Of a DNA stretch of 64,000 bases, positions 22,113 through 33,358 are shown in pieces. Position 1 is the first letter of the stretch, and each line of letters opens with the position of its first letter. The stretch comes from Zygnema cylindricum. Taxonomy: Eukaryota; Streptophyta; Zygnematophyceae; Zygnematales; Zygnemataceae. The notes under the pieces are model-generated. The model worked only from the letters and a program-made list of their open reading frames with translations. It was not told the DNA's origin and did not search any database. Both the position numbers and the translations under genes were made by a program. The stretch covers positions 475,598 through 539,597 of the forward strand of contig JBBHKE010002683.1 of assembly GCA_037447655.1 (NCBI GenBank), in the 5' to 3' direction.

Positions 22113-22568
22113 TTTTGATTGGCCGAGGGTAGAGTAGTAAGTAGTTGTGAGTAGGAGTTAAGGGACTTAGCGTGTTTGAGGCACCTCTCTCCAGGTGACC
22201 TTTTGTATTTATAGGCCATCTTTGGCCAGCCATAACTTACTGCTCAAGGAAGGAAATTCAATGACTCTTTTTGCGTTTGACTCAAGGGAGTCTTTTCCTC
22301 ACAGGGGTGAGGGTGGTAAGAATATTTGTGTGCCGCCCCTTTTTGATTGGTCGAGGGTAGAGTAGTTAGTAGTTGTGAGTAGGAGTTAAGGGACTTAGCG
22401 TGTTTGAGGCGCCTCTCTCCAGGTGACCTTTTGTATTTATATGCCATCTTTGGCCAGCCATAACTTACTGCTCAGGGGAGCAAATTCAATGACTCTTTTT
22501 GCGTTTGACTCAAGGGAGTCTTTCCCTCACAGGGTTGAGGGTGGTAAGAATATTTGTGTGCCTGGGCG
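22113..22568 (+). repeat. 228-base tandem duplication inside LTR X
   Basis: Two copies (22113-22340, 22341-22568) run from TTTTGATTGG to ATATTTGTGTGCC with few differences. Each contains a TGACTCAAGGGAGTC hairpin. Confidence 0.9.
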
Positions 22569-22665
22569 GCACTTATTCAGTGGGAAAGTGAAAGGGTCAA
22601 ATATTATCCTAGAGGCTTTACATAGGCTGCTCATTCTGTGGGTTAATGGAGACCACATAATTTCA

Positions 22666-22680
22666 GGTTATGGGCCCACC
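22666..22680 (+). other. Primer binding site of X (half-tRNA type)
   Basis: GGTTATGGGCCCACC follows the LTR directly. All 15 bases complement the anticodon stem-loop of plant initiator tRNA-Met (GGUGGGCCCAUAACC). This is the best match of the three 5' ends in the window. Confidence 0.78.
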
Positions 22681-23994
22681 CTCTAGGGTGCCCATATTTA
22701 ATGGATTAGAATTTCTTTATTGGGAAATGATGATGGAGGGAAAATTTTTTGAGAAGCACCTATGGGGCATAGTGTCCGAGCAAATTCGATGCCCACCTCC
22801 ATCTGGGTTCGGAGGAACACGTTATTCTGGCACCTCCGTCACAATAGTTGTTAAAATATCAGCCACCATCACGAACGATGCCGAGAAAGGGGAGGAAATA
22901 ATCATGTAAGGAGAAAAAAGAGGAGTTGCTTCTCGAGGGACTCCATTGTCAAGGACGATACCGGCAGTAGCACCACTAGCAATGGTGACAAGGAGTCACA
23001 CCGAACGGTCAGAATATGAAAAATGGAACTATAAGGACAAGGTGGCTAAGCTCTTAATTCTCAAAAGTGTAGTGAAGGGTATTGGCATTCCCCTTATGCA
23101 TGTTAGATCTTCCTCTCAGATTTGGGTATCTTTAGTAAACAAATATAAGAGTGGGTCATTGCAACAACAACAACTGCCAAAAAATTAGATTTCAGCTTGT
23201 AGTCACAAGAGAGGAAGTATGAATGATTATTGCAATGACTTAGGTGCATTATTTGGAGAACTAGAGAGCGCAGGTAACTCATGGTATGAGAGACAAAAGT
23301 AAATACACTGATAATGAAACTACCTGAAGAGTATGAGAATATCATTAATCGGTTGCAGGATCTAGGTGATAGCAATTGGAATTGGGATGATACAGTGGGG
23401 ATGATTTTAGTGAAAGAGAGTACCATATAACTTAGGAGAGGAAGTCTGAGTGTTCACGCATTGGCTGCAGGATCTGATTGGCGGAAGCGTGATGAGGAAA
23501 AGGGAAAGGATCCCTATCGAAACTTTGGAGGAAAATGACAAGGAGGTGGCAAATTTGATCGAGAAGGGAGAGGAGCTCCTCGAGGTGGATGATGTCACTT
23601 CTGCAAGAAACCGGAACATTATATGGCAGATTGTGTCAAGCTTGCAAATCTCCGACTGAAAGATGGACAAGGTTCCTCAAAAGATGGAGGAAAGAAAAAT
23701 GCTTTTCTGACTCAAGTTCATGACGAGGAAGAAGATGACGTAACTGAACTCGACGAAGAGCTTGAGGAGGTTCTTCTTAAACTAAAAACCACTGAGAAGC
23801 ATGCAGACATTCTACGGAGACAAAAGTGTGCTTTTGGAGGTAAGAGGGATCCATCTGAGGATGGGTGGATCATACACTCAGGGGCCTCAATGCATATGTG
23901 CAAGGATAAGTGGTGGTTGACTAAATTAAGAAAAAATCCAACAGTTGAGATAGAGTATGGAGATGGTAGAGTAAAAACCACAAGTTTTGTTTGA
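22670..23994 (+). pseudogene. Copia X gag and protease (broken)
   Basis: Gag starts MGPPSRVPIFN at 22670 inside the primer site. It continues through several frames: first stop at 22907-22909, then an open stretch at 22946-23188, then the zinc knuckle CHFCKKPEHYMADC (CX2CX4HX4C) near 23600-23640. The protease follows, in which the catalytic motif DSG reads HSG (CAC at 23875-23877). The frame ends TGA at 23992-23994. Gag coats the RNA and protease cuts the polyprotein; both are dead here. Confidence 0.87.
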
Positions 23995-25811
23995 TCGGTT
24001 GATTTAAAAGTTATAGTTGATGGAAAGGCTTCAATTGTAACACTCTCAGATGTTCTTTACATTCCACAACTTAGCAAGAATCTAGTCTCTACAGCTGTTC
24101 TAGATGAAAAAGAGTTCGAAACCGGAACTAAGAATGAAATCTTCACAGCTAGCTTTGATAATGAGGTTTATTTCATAGCTGAAAAGGGTAGTCAACGAAT
24201 GTTCAAAGTTGTACTTTCCAATGAAAAGGGTGTTTCGACTCATGTGGAAGTGATATGATGCTTTGGCACAAGAGGTTGGGGCATGCGAATCTAGATAGAT
24301 TAGAGAAAATGAAGAAAAAGGGAATAGTGGATGGAATTGAGTTTAGAGATGATGAGATCTCAGGTGATTCTAGTGGATGTGCCCAAAGAAAGATTCATAA
24401 ACTTCCATTTTTAAAGGCATCGACATATAGAAGAGAGAAAGTATTAGATCTAGTTCACACTGATGTTTGTGGACCAGCTAGGTATGCTTCACATGGGGGG
24501 AAAAGATGGATGCTAACCATTACAGATGATTGGTCTAGATACACTAAGGTATATATTCTTAGACATAAGTCACAGGTACTAAGATATTTCAAAGAATACA
24601 AAGTATGGAGTGAAAAATTACATGAAACCTCAATAAAAGAGATAAGAAGTGATAATGGGAAAGAATACACCTCAAAGGAATTTGAAGAATTTCTTAAAGA
24701 AGAAGGAATCCATCATGAGAAAGTTGTTCCTTATAATCCGGAACAAAATAGAGTAGCAGAAAGAGTTAATAGAACTTTAGGAGATATGTCCAGTAATATG
24801 CTAACTGATAAAAGAATAGGATTGCAGTTTTGGGCTAAGTCTATGAACTATGCTAACTTCATCAAAAATAGAGTGTTAACTTCGACAAATAAGGAGGAAA
24901 ATCCGTATGAAAGGTGGACGGGAAGAAAACCAGATTTGTCTAGTTTGAGAGTGTTTGGAAGTCAAGTCTACAGTTTAGATTTCGATAAGACTAAATGGAA
25001 GTTAGAGGGAAAAGGGAAACCAGGATATCTTGTAGGATATGATAAGAGCATAAAAGGATACCGGGTGTATGACTTGAAAAAGATAGATATAATTTTGGTA
25101 AAACACAAAGTGGTGATGAATGAAGTAAAGTTTATTGATCCATTCAAATATAACAAAGAATTCAAAATCATATTTGAATCGGGTCAGTATTCTGACTTTG
25201 ACTTGGGAAATGAAGAGAAGGAAGCCGGGGAGAAGGAAAAATCTGCAGATGTGCCAAAGGAGAAGGACGAAAAGACAACATCCGAGGTGACACCACAATA
25301 CGAAGTGGAAGCCGACGAGGAACTTGATCAAACACCGGAAATGGAAGATAGGGGAGATGAAAATCTTTCTAAACATAACCTGAGGATGCCTTCTATACTG
25401 GCGTCAGATTTTGAAAGGGGAAAAAGAAGTAGTAAACGGCTTTAAGAAAGACATGCAAATAACAAACTCACAAAGATGTCTTACCCAAAAGAACCTCAGA
25501 CATACTTCGAGGCCATTAATTCCCTAAAAAGTAGTCGGTGGATCATTGCCATCAATGAAGAAATGGCCTCTATCATGGAAGCCAATACATGGGAGTTCGT
25601 AGATTGTCCACCGGACAGAAAACCGATTGGATGTAAGTGGGTTTTTAAGCTTAAACTAAACCCAGATAATACCGATGAAAGATATAAGGCTAGGTTGGTT
25701 ACTAAAGGTTATACTCAAAAAGAAAGAATAGACTATGAAGAAACCTTTGCACCCGTAGTCAAATTCCCTTTTGTCAGAATCCTCTTAAGTTTAGCCGCTG
25801 CACAGGATATG
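23995..25811 (+). pseudogene. Copia X integrase and N-terminal RT (left part)
   Basis: The HHCC finger begins MLWHKRLGHANL and has SGCAQRKIHKLPF, where one finger Cys (usual CxxC) reads Arg. The integrase core has HTDVCGPAR, RSDNGKEY and NRVAERVNRT for the D-D-E triad. An acidic spacer to about 25380 is followed by a TAA at 25443-25445. RT then runs from about 25476 (NTWEFVDCPPDRK) to AAAQDMEI at 25811. There the younger copia is inserted; RT resumes at 31667. Confidence 0.9.
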
Positions 25812-25816
25812 GAAAT
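25812..25816. other. Target site duplication of the younger copia, left (GAAAT)
   Basis: GAAAT precedes the TG of the left LTR, and a second GAAAT (31662-31666) follows the CA of the right LTR. Removing one copy plus the element rejoins the X reverse transcriptase reading frame. Confidence 0.95.
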
Positions 25817-26369
25817 TGTTAGGACTTGGTACTGAGAACTCTAATAGCGTGGAGTCATTCTCGTAGCTAAAGGTAGCGACGACCAGCGACGAAGAAGTTT
25901 CGTCGCTGGATATTTGAAGTGAAGTACCAGCGACGAAGAAGTTTCGTCGCTGGATATTTGAAGTGACGTGAAATGAAATGTCTGTTTCGTTTCACGTATG
26001 TTCGAATTGTACTATAGAAGTGACGTGGATATTTCTTGTAGTTTCGGTTCACTGAGTTCAAGTCGTACCGCGTGATTCAAGTTGGTTCGCGGTTACGCGT
26101 ACCGTGTTGTTCAAGTTTGTTCAAACTTGTCGGTCGTTCATTTCACCGCGTTGACTCTTACACGTATCTAGTCGTGTACCTATATATATTGGTTGAGACT
26201 TTATGATAGTATTATCTTTTGGGAGGTGTAGCTTGTTAAGGAGGCGTAGATCAGAAAGAAAAGGAAAGAAGCGAAGAAGTTGTATTTGCATTGTACTTAA
26301 TATATTTGAATGCTTTTGGAGGAACACCATTGTCGTGTGTGTGTGTTTTATTTGGTTTGTAATCTTTCA
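25817..26369 (+). repeat. Left LTR of the younger copia
   Basis: TGTTAGGACTTGG to AATCTTTCA, 553 bases. Near its start it has two tandem copies of a 40-base unit, each containing the inverted repeat CCAGCGACGAA-GAAGT-TTCGTCGCTGG. A TATATATA box lies near 26182-26189. Confidence 0.95.
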
Positions 26370-26370
26370 A

Positions 26371-26388
26371 TTGGTATCGGAGCAGGTT
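26371..26388 (+). other. Primer binding site of the younger copia
   Basis: TTGGTATCGGAGCAGGTT follows the LTR after one base. It matches the complement of the initiator tRNA-Met 3' end (TGGTATCAGAGC type) used by most plant copia elements, with one A-to-G change. Confidence 0.85.
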
Positions 26389-26407
26389 ACTGGCAACACT
26401 TGCCGGT

Positions 26408-27750
26408 ATGGCAGAGAAAGGGAAATCCCCGGCGGAACCTAGTGGAGGAGCTAGTGGGGGAGTTAGTGGAGGAGGAGTTACAGGGACACAATATGATGAG
26501 TATGACGAATGGGGGGAGAAAAATGTGAAGATGACGAGGGAACGTTTGAACGCTTTTAAGAGTTTCTCAAAACACAAGAAGATGATGGAGGAGTAAGTGG
26601 AGACTCACGCCACTCTAAGAAAATAAAGAAAAAGAAGGGGAAATCTAAACTTTATGAGGAAGAGGAGGAGAGCGAGGATGATGATTATAAAGTGTTTAAT
26701 AAAACCATTGTCTTCACGGGTTCCAACTATGCAATTTGGAAGAGATACATTCGAGGAGCATTCACACCGAAAAAACTTTGGGACATCGTTATCGGGGAAG
26801 AAACACGACCGGATCCTTTCGTGGATCCAGCCGGAGCACATACGTGGGACAAGAAAGATATGGCGGCCTCCACCGCACTTATACAAAGTTGTGCCAGTTC
26901 TATGCATGAACACCTTCTAACTCATGATAGGGCTTTTGATTGTTGGACCGCTTTGCAAAATGCGTTTGAAAAAGGATTTGAGGCAAATGAAAATTATCTC
27001 TTTGAGGAGTATATTGGGTTTAAAATGAAGGAGAATGAGTCCATTGATGATGGAGTCAAAAGGTTTAATGTCATCATAGAACAACTAAACTCACTCAATA
27101 ACTTCCCTACAGAAAAAGAGAGGTTGTTTGTTTTCATGAGGAGTCTTCCAAGCAAGTTTGCGGTAGCAAAGGAGGTCATCAAGGGGCGAGAGAAACAAAC
27201 AATGGCATACGCTATCAATCACTTGAAAAGTACGGAGAAGTAGAAAGCAACACCGAAAGAGGAAAACAAGGGATCATCCTACCAGAGTCAACAAGAGGAG
27301 GATGACGGAGGAGCTTCCAACTTTAGGGTATCTAGGGGGAGAGGAGGTGGACATCGTGGACGAGGAGGCAGGTCACAAGGCCCAGGAAGAGGCACATATC
27401 CACGTGATACCTCTCAGATGACTTGTTACAATTGTAACGAGATTGGGCATGGCTCTTTTGAATGTCCAGACAAAAGTAAACAGTGTAACGTTTGTCATAA
27501 ATGGGGACACACTGGTCGCGGTTGTTATCAAAGCAAGGGAAACAATCGCGGAGGGGGACAGTTTAGAGGCGGAGGAAGTGGAGGAAGTGGAAGTATCTCA
27601 TCAGGTAGAGGGGATTTTGTTGGGGATGGGCCAATGGGACAAGATCAAGAATTTTTGTTTCACTTATCGAGGAATCACAGGGAAAGGAGGATATTCTATT
27701 TCACACACGAAGCAAGGAGAGTAAGGGAAAATTTAACAGTTGGATCATAG
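26408..27750 (+). pseudogene. Younger copia gag (broken)
   Basis: Starts MAEKGKSPAEPSGG at 26408. A one-base shift near 26580-26596 moves it to the frame containing KIKKKKGKSK and then FTGSNYAIWKRYIRGAF, a gag domain of the UBN2 type. A TAG at 27241-27243 interrupts. In the same frame an RGG-rich stretch and two zinc knuckles follow, CYNCNEIGHGSFEC and CNVCHKWGHTGRGC (27421-27525). The frame is lost before 27750. Confidence 0.9.
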
Positions 27751-30700
27751 ATTCAGGTGCCACACATCACATGTGTTCAAATCCAGGACTATTCAGTGAC
27801 ATTAGAAAACTCACTATACCAAAATCCATCATAGTGGCTAATGGTTCAATGATGGTCATCGATACAGTGGGAACAGTACGGTTGGATCTACTAACACAAG
27901 ATAGGGAAGGGAAAACTAGAGTCAATCGAGTACGCTTTAACAATGTGCTTTATAATCCAGGGGGGTGCATTAATCTCTTAAGTGTTCCACAGCTTCAAAA
28001 GAAAGGAGGAAGAGCCACATGCTTGGAAGGAGGTAGAATCATTTTGAGTAGTAAAACAGGACCATTTGCAGAAGGCATTGTGACTGAAAATATGCAAAGT
28101 AGACTGATTTGGAGGAAACCAAAAAATAGGACGGCAAATGAAGAAGGTCATTTTCATTCGGCAGAAGTTAACAAGGAGGATCTCACGTTGTGGCACCATC
28201 GTATGTGCCATACTTCAGAGAGTAACATTAAGGAGATGATTCGTCATGGGGCGGTTCGAGGGCTAGATGTGGCAACAGGAGAGAAGGTCATTGGATGTGT
28301 TGGATGCACAAAAGGGAAACATAAAAGGAAGCCTTATCCGGTGAAAGATCTTCAATTCAAAGCGAATGCCCCTCTAGATCTAGTCCATGTAGATCTTTGT
28401 GGGGACACACATCTAGAAACCATTGGAAAAAATAAGTACATTATGGTGATAGTTGATGATTTCAGTAGAAAGACATGGGTATATCTTTTAAAAGCTAAGT
28501 CAGACGCTCTTGAAACATTTAAAGACTTTGTGGTCATGGCTGAGAGGGAAAGTGGGAGGCAGGTAAAGGCGGTACGCTCAGACCGAGGAGGTGAATTTCT
28601 TGCTTTCGCCGATTACTGTAAAGAGACGGGGATTAAGCAGCAGTTCACCGCTCCTTATTCCCCACAATCGAATGGAATTGCAGAGAGGAAGAATCGGACA
28701 TTACAAGAGATGGTACGCGCCATGCTCCATATGACGAAACTCACGCATCGTCTTTGGGGAGAAGCAATCAGGGCAGCTAACCATATTACCAACAGGAGAA
28801 TAAACTCCGCTTTGGGCAACAAAACATCGGAGGAACTTTGGAGTGGACAAATACCTACGGTAAAACACTTAAGGATTTGGGGATGTGAGGCTATGGGATA
28901 CATAGAGGAAAGAAATCGGGAGGGAAAGTTTGCTGCCCGGTCATAGGAAGGATATTTTGTGGGATATAGTGAGAACTCAATGCAGTATAGGATTTACAAT
29001 CCAGTCACTAGAAGGGTTAAAGAGTCTAGAAATGTGGAGTTTAATGAGAACTTGGAATGGATGGTGAAGGGAGCTAATGAGTCCAAACGAGCTCAAGATT
29101 ATGAGGAGGAAAGTCATTATGAGAAGTTCACTGGAGAGGAGGAGGAAGAGGACGAAGTTTTGTCAGAGGAAGGGACAAAGAAAAAGGTGCGATTTGTAGA
29201 GAAACCTTTAGAGAAAATTCCGACACCTAAGTTTAGCGGCACTAAATCACAAGGAGACAAGGTCAATAGGGAATCATCCATAGGCATCGACAACGTGACA
29301 TCAGAAGAGACACCCCTAGAGAAGGAGGATGATGACAAGATTGAGCACAGTGATTCAGATAAAGAATTTGCAGATGACGTACGGAGAAGTAAAAGATCCA
29401 CTAAAGGGAAGGCACCGGAACGATTTTCACCTGAACAGTCATATAAAAAGCAAACCAGCTACCAGAGGGCAATTTCCGAAATTAGAGAAGGATGGGCGGA
29501 ATCCTTTCTCTTATGAAAGGCAATTACAGAAAATCGTCCGGCGGATCCTCAATCATACCAAGAGGCTCGAGACTCGGGCGAATGGGAGGAGAAGTGGAAA
29601 CCGGCGTTTATCAAAGAATTTAGTTCTGTTAAGTCAAATGGATGTTTTGAAGAGGTAGATTTACCAGCTGGTAAGAAAGCGATTGACTCAAAGTGGATTT
29701 TTAAGACAAAGACGGGAGCTTCGGGAGAAATTCTTAAGTATAAGGCGTGGTTAGTATGTAAAGGCTTTCAGCAGAAGGAGGGCATTGATTATTCTGAGAC
29801 CTTTGCTCCTGTGGTTAAGTTTGATTCTTTGCGAGCAATTATTGCAATGGCGGCGGCGGAAGGAATGCATATCCAACAGATGGATGTAGAGACAACTTTC
29901 TTAAATGGAGAATTAGAAGAGGAGATGTATATGAAAATCCCAGAAGGAGTTCCTGGAAAGAATGGAAAAGTATGGAGGTTGTGGAAAGCCTTGTATGGTA
30001 TGAAGCAGACACCTAGAACATGGAACCATAAGCTTCACAATGTCTTACTAATTTTGGGATTTAGGAGGCTTACTGCAGACTGTGGAGTGTATACTCAGGG
30101 AGAAGGTAGGGACATGGTAATTTTCAATGTTTACGTAGATGATTTCATTTCTATCTCTCACAACTTGGATTTACTTGGAGAATTAAATATTGAATTTCGG
30201 AAGTATTTTAAAATCATAGACTTAGGAGATGCACAATACATTTTGGGAGTTCAGATTCAGAGAAGGAAGAACGGAGATATTAAGTTGAGCCAGGAACAAT
30301 ATGCAAAAGAGGTACTTGAAAGATTTGGGTTTCTAGATTGTAAGCCACTTGGAACTCCCCTTGATCCTCGTGATAAGCTTTCTAATTTTGTTAAAAGTCT
30401 CGACGTTGATGTCCCGTATAGGGAGGCGGTCGGAAGCTTAATGTATTTGAGTGTCGGTACTAGGCCAGACATTAGTGCCGCAGTGAGCATGGTTAGTCGG
30501 TATTGTAGCAATCCGAAAAAAATACATTGGGAGGCAGTGAAGAGAATCTTTAGATATTTGGCTGGAACACTTAGTCTTGGAATTATTTACAGGAAGGGTG
30601 AGGGCTTGAGTTGTTATGGATATTGTGATGCCGACTATGGAGGACACCATGATACAGGAAGGTCTACGTCTGGATATGTGTTTTTACTTGCAGGAGGAGC

Positions 30701-31070
30701 GATCTCGTGGAATTCCCGTTTGCAGCCTACTGTGGTACTTTCATCAACAGAGGCGGAGTATATGGCTGCGTGTCATGCTGCGAAGAATGCTGTGTGGATT
30801 AAAGAATTTCTATCGGAGGTTGGAGTGGAAAAAGAATGTATGCAAATATTAAGTGATAATATGTCTTCCATTGCACTTAGTAAAATTCCTATTTTGCATA
30901 AGCGCACTAAACACATTAAAATCCAGTGGCATTTTGTTCGAGATTTGGTTGCGGAAAAAGAAGTTGAATTTTCATTTGTTCCTACAGAAGAACAAGCTGC
31001 TGATATGTTAACCAAAACAGCATTAAAGGAAGTCTATGAAATGGGAAAGAAATTAGTTGGCATGGTGTAA
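27720..31070 (+). pseudogene. Younger copia pol: protease, integrase, RT, RNase H (broken)
   Basis: The protease motif IIDSGATHHMC is intact near 27747. The HHCC finger (LWHHRMCHTSES...CVGCTKGKH) and integrase core follow, with HVDLCGD, RSDRGGEF and NGIAERKNRT. A TAG at 28944-28946 interrupts; the same frame resumes with EGYFVGYS. A further shift occurs near 29516-29800. RT then runs from about 29811, with VYVDDF at 30129-30146. RNase H contains DADYGG, SSTEAEYMA and SDNMSS and ends at 31070. Domain order and motifs are typical of copia. Confidence 0.92.
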
Positions 31071-31104
31071 GAGGGGGCTTTGAGTATCTCAGTAAGAGGG
31101 GGAA

Positions 31105-31661
31105 TGTTGGGATTTGGTTCTGAGAACTCTAATAGCGTGGAGTCATTCTCGTAGCTAAAGGTAGCGATGACCAGCGACGAAGAAGTTTCGTCGCTGGATA
31201 TTTGAAGTGAAGTATCAGCGACGAAGAAGTTTCGTCGCTGGATATTTGAAGTGACGCGAAATGAAATGTTTGTTTCGTTTCACGTATGTTCGAATTGTAC
31301 TATAGAAGTGACGTGGAAATTTCTTGTAGTTTCGGTTCACGGAGTTCAAGTCGTACCGCGTGATTCAAGTTGGTTCGCGGTTACGCGTACCGTGTTGTTC
31401 AAGTTTGTTCAAACTTGTCGGTCGTTCATTTCACCGCGTTGACTCTTACACGTATCTAGTCGTGTACCTATATATATTGGTTGAGACTTTATGATAGTAT
31501 TATCTTTTGGGAGGTGTAGCTTGTTAAGGAGGCGTAGAAAGATCAGAAGGAAAAGGAAAGAAGCGAAGAAGTTGTATTTGCATTGTACTTAATATATTTG
31601 AATGCTTTTGGAGGAACACCATTGTCGTGTGTGTGTGTTTTATTTGGTTTGTAATCTTTCA
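31105..31661 (+). repeat. Right LTR of the younger copia
   Basis: TGTTGGGATTTGG to AATCTTTCA, 557 bases, preceded by the purine tract AGTAAGAGGGGGAA. It carries the same tandem hairpin units as the left LTR. Confidence 0.95.
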
Positions 31662-31666
31662 GAAAT

Positions 31667-32461
31667 ACACCAAAAGGATATTAAGACCTCCTTCTTACAA
31701 AGAGAGTTGGAAGAAGAAATCTACATGAGGCAACCAGAAGGATCCGTGGAAAGTGGAGAAGAAAGCAAGGTGTGCGAACTAATAAAACCACTTTATGGCC
31801 TTAAGCAAGCCCCGCGGCAATGGAACATAAAATTGGACGAATTTTTGACAGTTTTGGGATACATTAGAATAAGTTCAGATCACTCCATATAAATATTTGA
31901 GGATGAAAATGGAGTGATATTTATTGCTATTTATGTTGATGATTTGTTAGTCTTAAGCAAGTCTTTAGATAAAATTAACAAACTCAAACAGGATTTGAGA
32001 AGTCGGTTTAACATGAAAGATCTCGGCGAAGTAAATTACATTTTGGGGATTCAAATGGAGAGGGATATAGGGAATAGAATTATAAGACTCACTCAAAAAG
32101 AAGCTATTGGCATTATGCTAGAAAAGTTTCAGATGGAGAAAGCAAATGGGTGTACCACTCCCATGGATCTAAAAAAAGTATCAGAGGGTGTGTGAAGAGG
32201 GAGGGATATTGATTTTGAATGATAAGATGGATGAGGAAGAAAAGAGGTTTATGGAAGGAATTCCTTATAGGTAAATTGTAGGCAATTTAAAATACTTTAT
32301 GAATTGTACACGTCCGGACATAGCTGCGGCTGTAGGCGTTTTCACTAGAAGTTTAAATGAACCTAGGAAAGAAACTGGGAAACAACCAAAAGAGTGATGA
32401 GATATTTGGTGGGAACAAGGGAATTATGGTTGCGTTTGGGAGGGGAGCACACTGACATCAC
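31667..32461 (+). pseudogene. Copia X RT and RNase H (right part)
   Basis: RT resumes as HQKDIKTSFLQRELEEEIYM. It has a stop at 31890-31892, YVDDLLVLSKS near 31932, and PMDLKKVSEG near 32165, then shifts. RNase H breaks off at LGGEHTDIT (32461), where LTR W begins. Frames and family match the left part ending at 25811. Confidence 0.9.
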
Positions 32462-33169
32462 TGTTATGATATTGGGCGAATCGGCGTCGACCGAAATCAC
32501 GCCGTCAAATGTTTAATTAATTTCAGTGCGACGATGATGTTTCGTTTCGTGTGGTACTTTTGTGACGGTTCGGTGCGATGACTATTTGTTTGTACGGACG
32601 ATGGTTCGATAACAATGAAATGTTGATTTGCGAAGCGTGACGCTATTTTTTCGTCCGCCGGAATATTATGTGTATGACGAAGCGGCAATACCTTTGTACG
32701 GTCGATCCTGCAACCATCCTGCCACAATATGTTTCGATTCACAGAGAGCATATTTGTCAGAGTAGAGGTAACTTATTGCTGCAGGCTATGGCAGGCGCAC
32801 TCAGCGTGCATCTGATCGTTATTGTTAGGGACTGTTTGCAATGTATTGATTTCAGTAATATTTGTTCTTTATCATTGTAGAGAGTATTTAGTGAGTGAGT
32901 AGAGTTAAGAATTGTATTATTGTGATAATAAAAATGTATTCAGTGTGAGTATGAGTGAGAATAAGTGTTCAATGTGAGTTAGAAATTTGAGTGAGTTACA
33001 TAGGTAAGATTGAGAGATTGTTTTGGAAAAGCTTATGCTTAATGTATTTATATTATGTCGATGTGATATGTTTTGTGGTGATTGAGATTTATTTATGCGT
33101 AAGCTTCCGCTTTGCATCATCTTGGTTAATTGTTTTGTGAAGTGAGTCGATCCTTGTGTGCTTTTAACA
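32462..33169 (+). repeat. LTR W, inserted in X
   Basis: TGTTATGATATTGGGCG to TGTGCTTTTAACA, 708 bases. The next bases are ATTGGTATCGGAGCAGG (33170-33186), a tRNA-Met 3'-end primer site, so this is a 5' LTR. It interrupts the RNase H of X. No 3' LTR of W is present. Confidence 0.82.
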
Positions 33170-33358
33170 ATTGGTATCGGAGCAGGTCTTGCTAATGAGT
33201 TTGTAGAATATTTTGTGAGTAGAATCTGGCTAGTGTTGCTATTTTGGGGAGGAAAAAGAATCCTGTTTGGTCCCCTGCACCAACTTTTACTCCTCCACCG
33301 GAACAACCGGATAAATCGCCGGAACCGGGCGAAAAAGGCTTCAGTTAAATAATCAGTT
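33170..33358 (+). pseudogene. Primer site and short leader of element W
   Basis: The primer site is followed by about 170 bases, with one frame reading NPVWSPAPTFTPPPEQPDKS near 33255-33320. This is a Pro-rich stretch I cannot assign. At about 33359 the sequence switches to copia Y pol without an LTR, a deletion junction. Confidence 0.55.

Larger units (their letters stand above)
21574..22665 (+). repeat. 5' LTR of copia X with an internal tandem duplication
   Basis: Starts TGTTGAAATGAAGTAATT, ends CACATAATTTCA, and is followed at once by the primer site. A 228-base segment is duplicated in tandem (22113-22340 and 22341-22568, each starting TTTTGATTGG). The hairpin arms are GTACAAGAAGTAG (22066-22078) and GTACCTTCTTGTAC (22090-22103). 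Confidence 0.85.
25817..31661 (+). mobile_element. Younger Ty1/copia element nested in X (5845 bases)
   Basis: Left LTR 25817-26369, primer site 26371-26388, gag from 26408, integrase, RT, RNase H to 31070, polypurine tract about 31091-31104, right LTR 31105-31661, 5-base duplication GAAAT on both sides. By eye the LTRs differ at about ten positions plus one 4-base indel, so it is the youngest insertion in the window. Stops at 27241 and 28944 and several shifts make it non-autonomous. It is a different copia lineage from E1-E4/X/Y: shorter LTR, two zinc knuckles, and a normal tRNA 3'-end primer site. Confidence 0.95.

Noticed and set aside
27241-28946. In-frame TAG codons as read-through or a variant genetic code
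   Set aside because: The host genes use ordinary stops, and the same element also has frame shifts; simple decay explains the stops.
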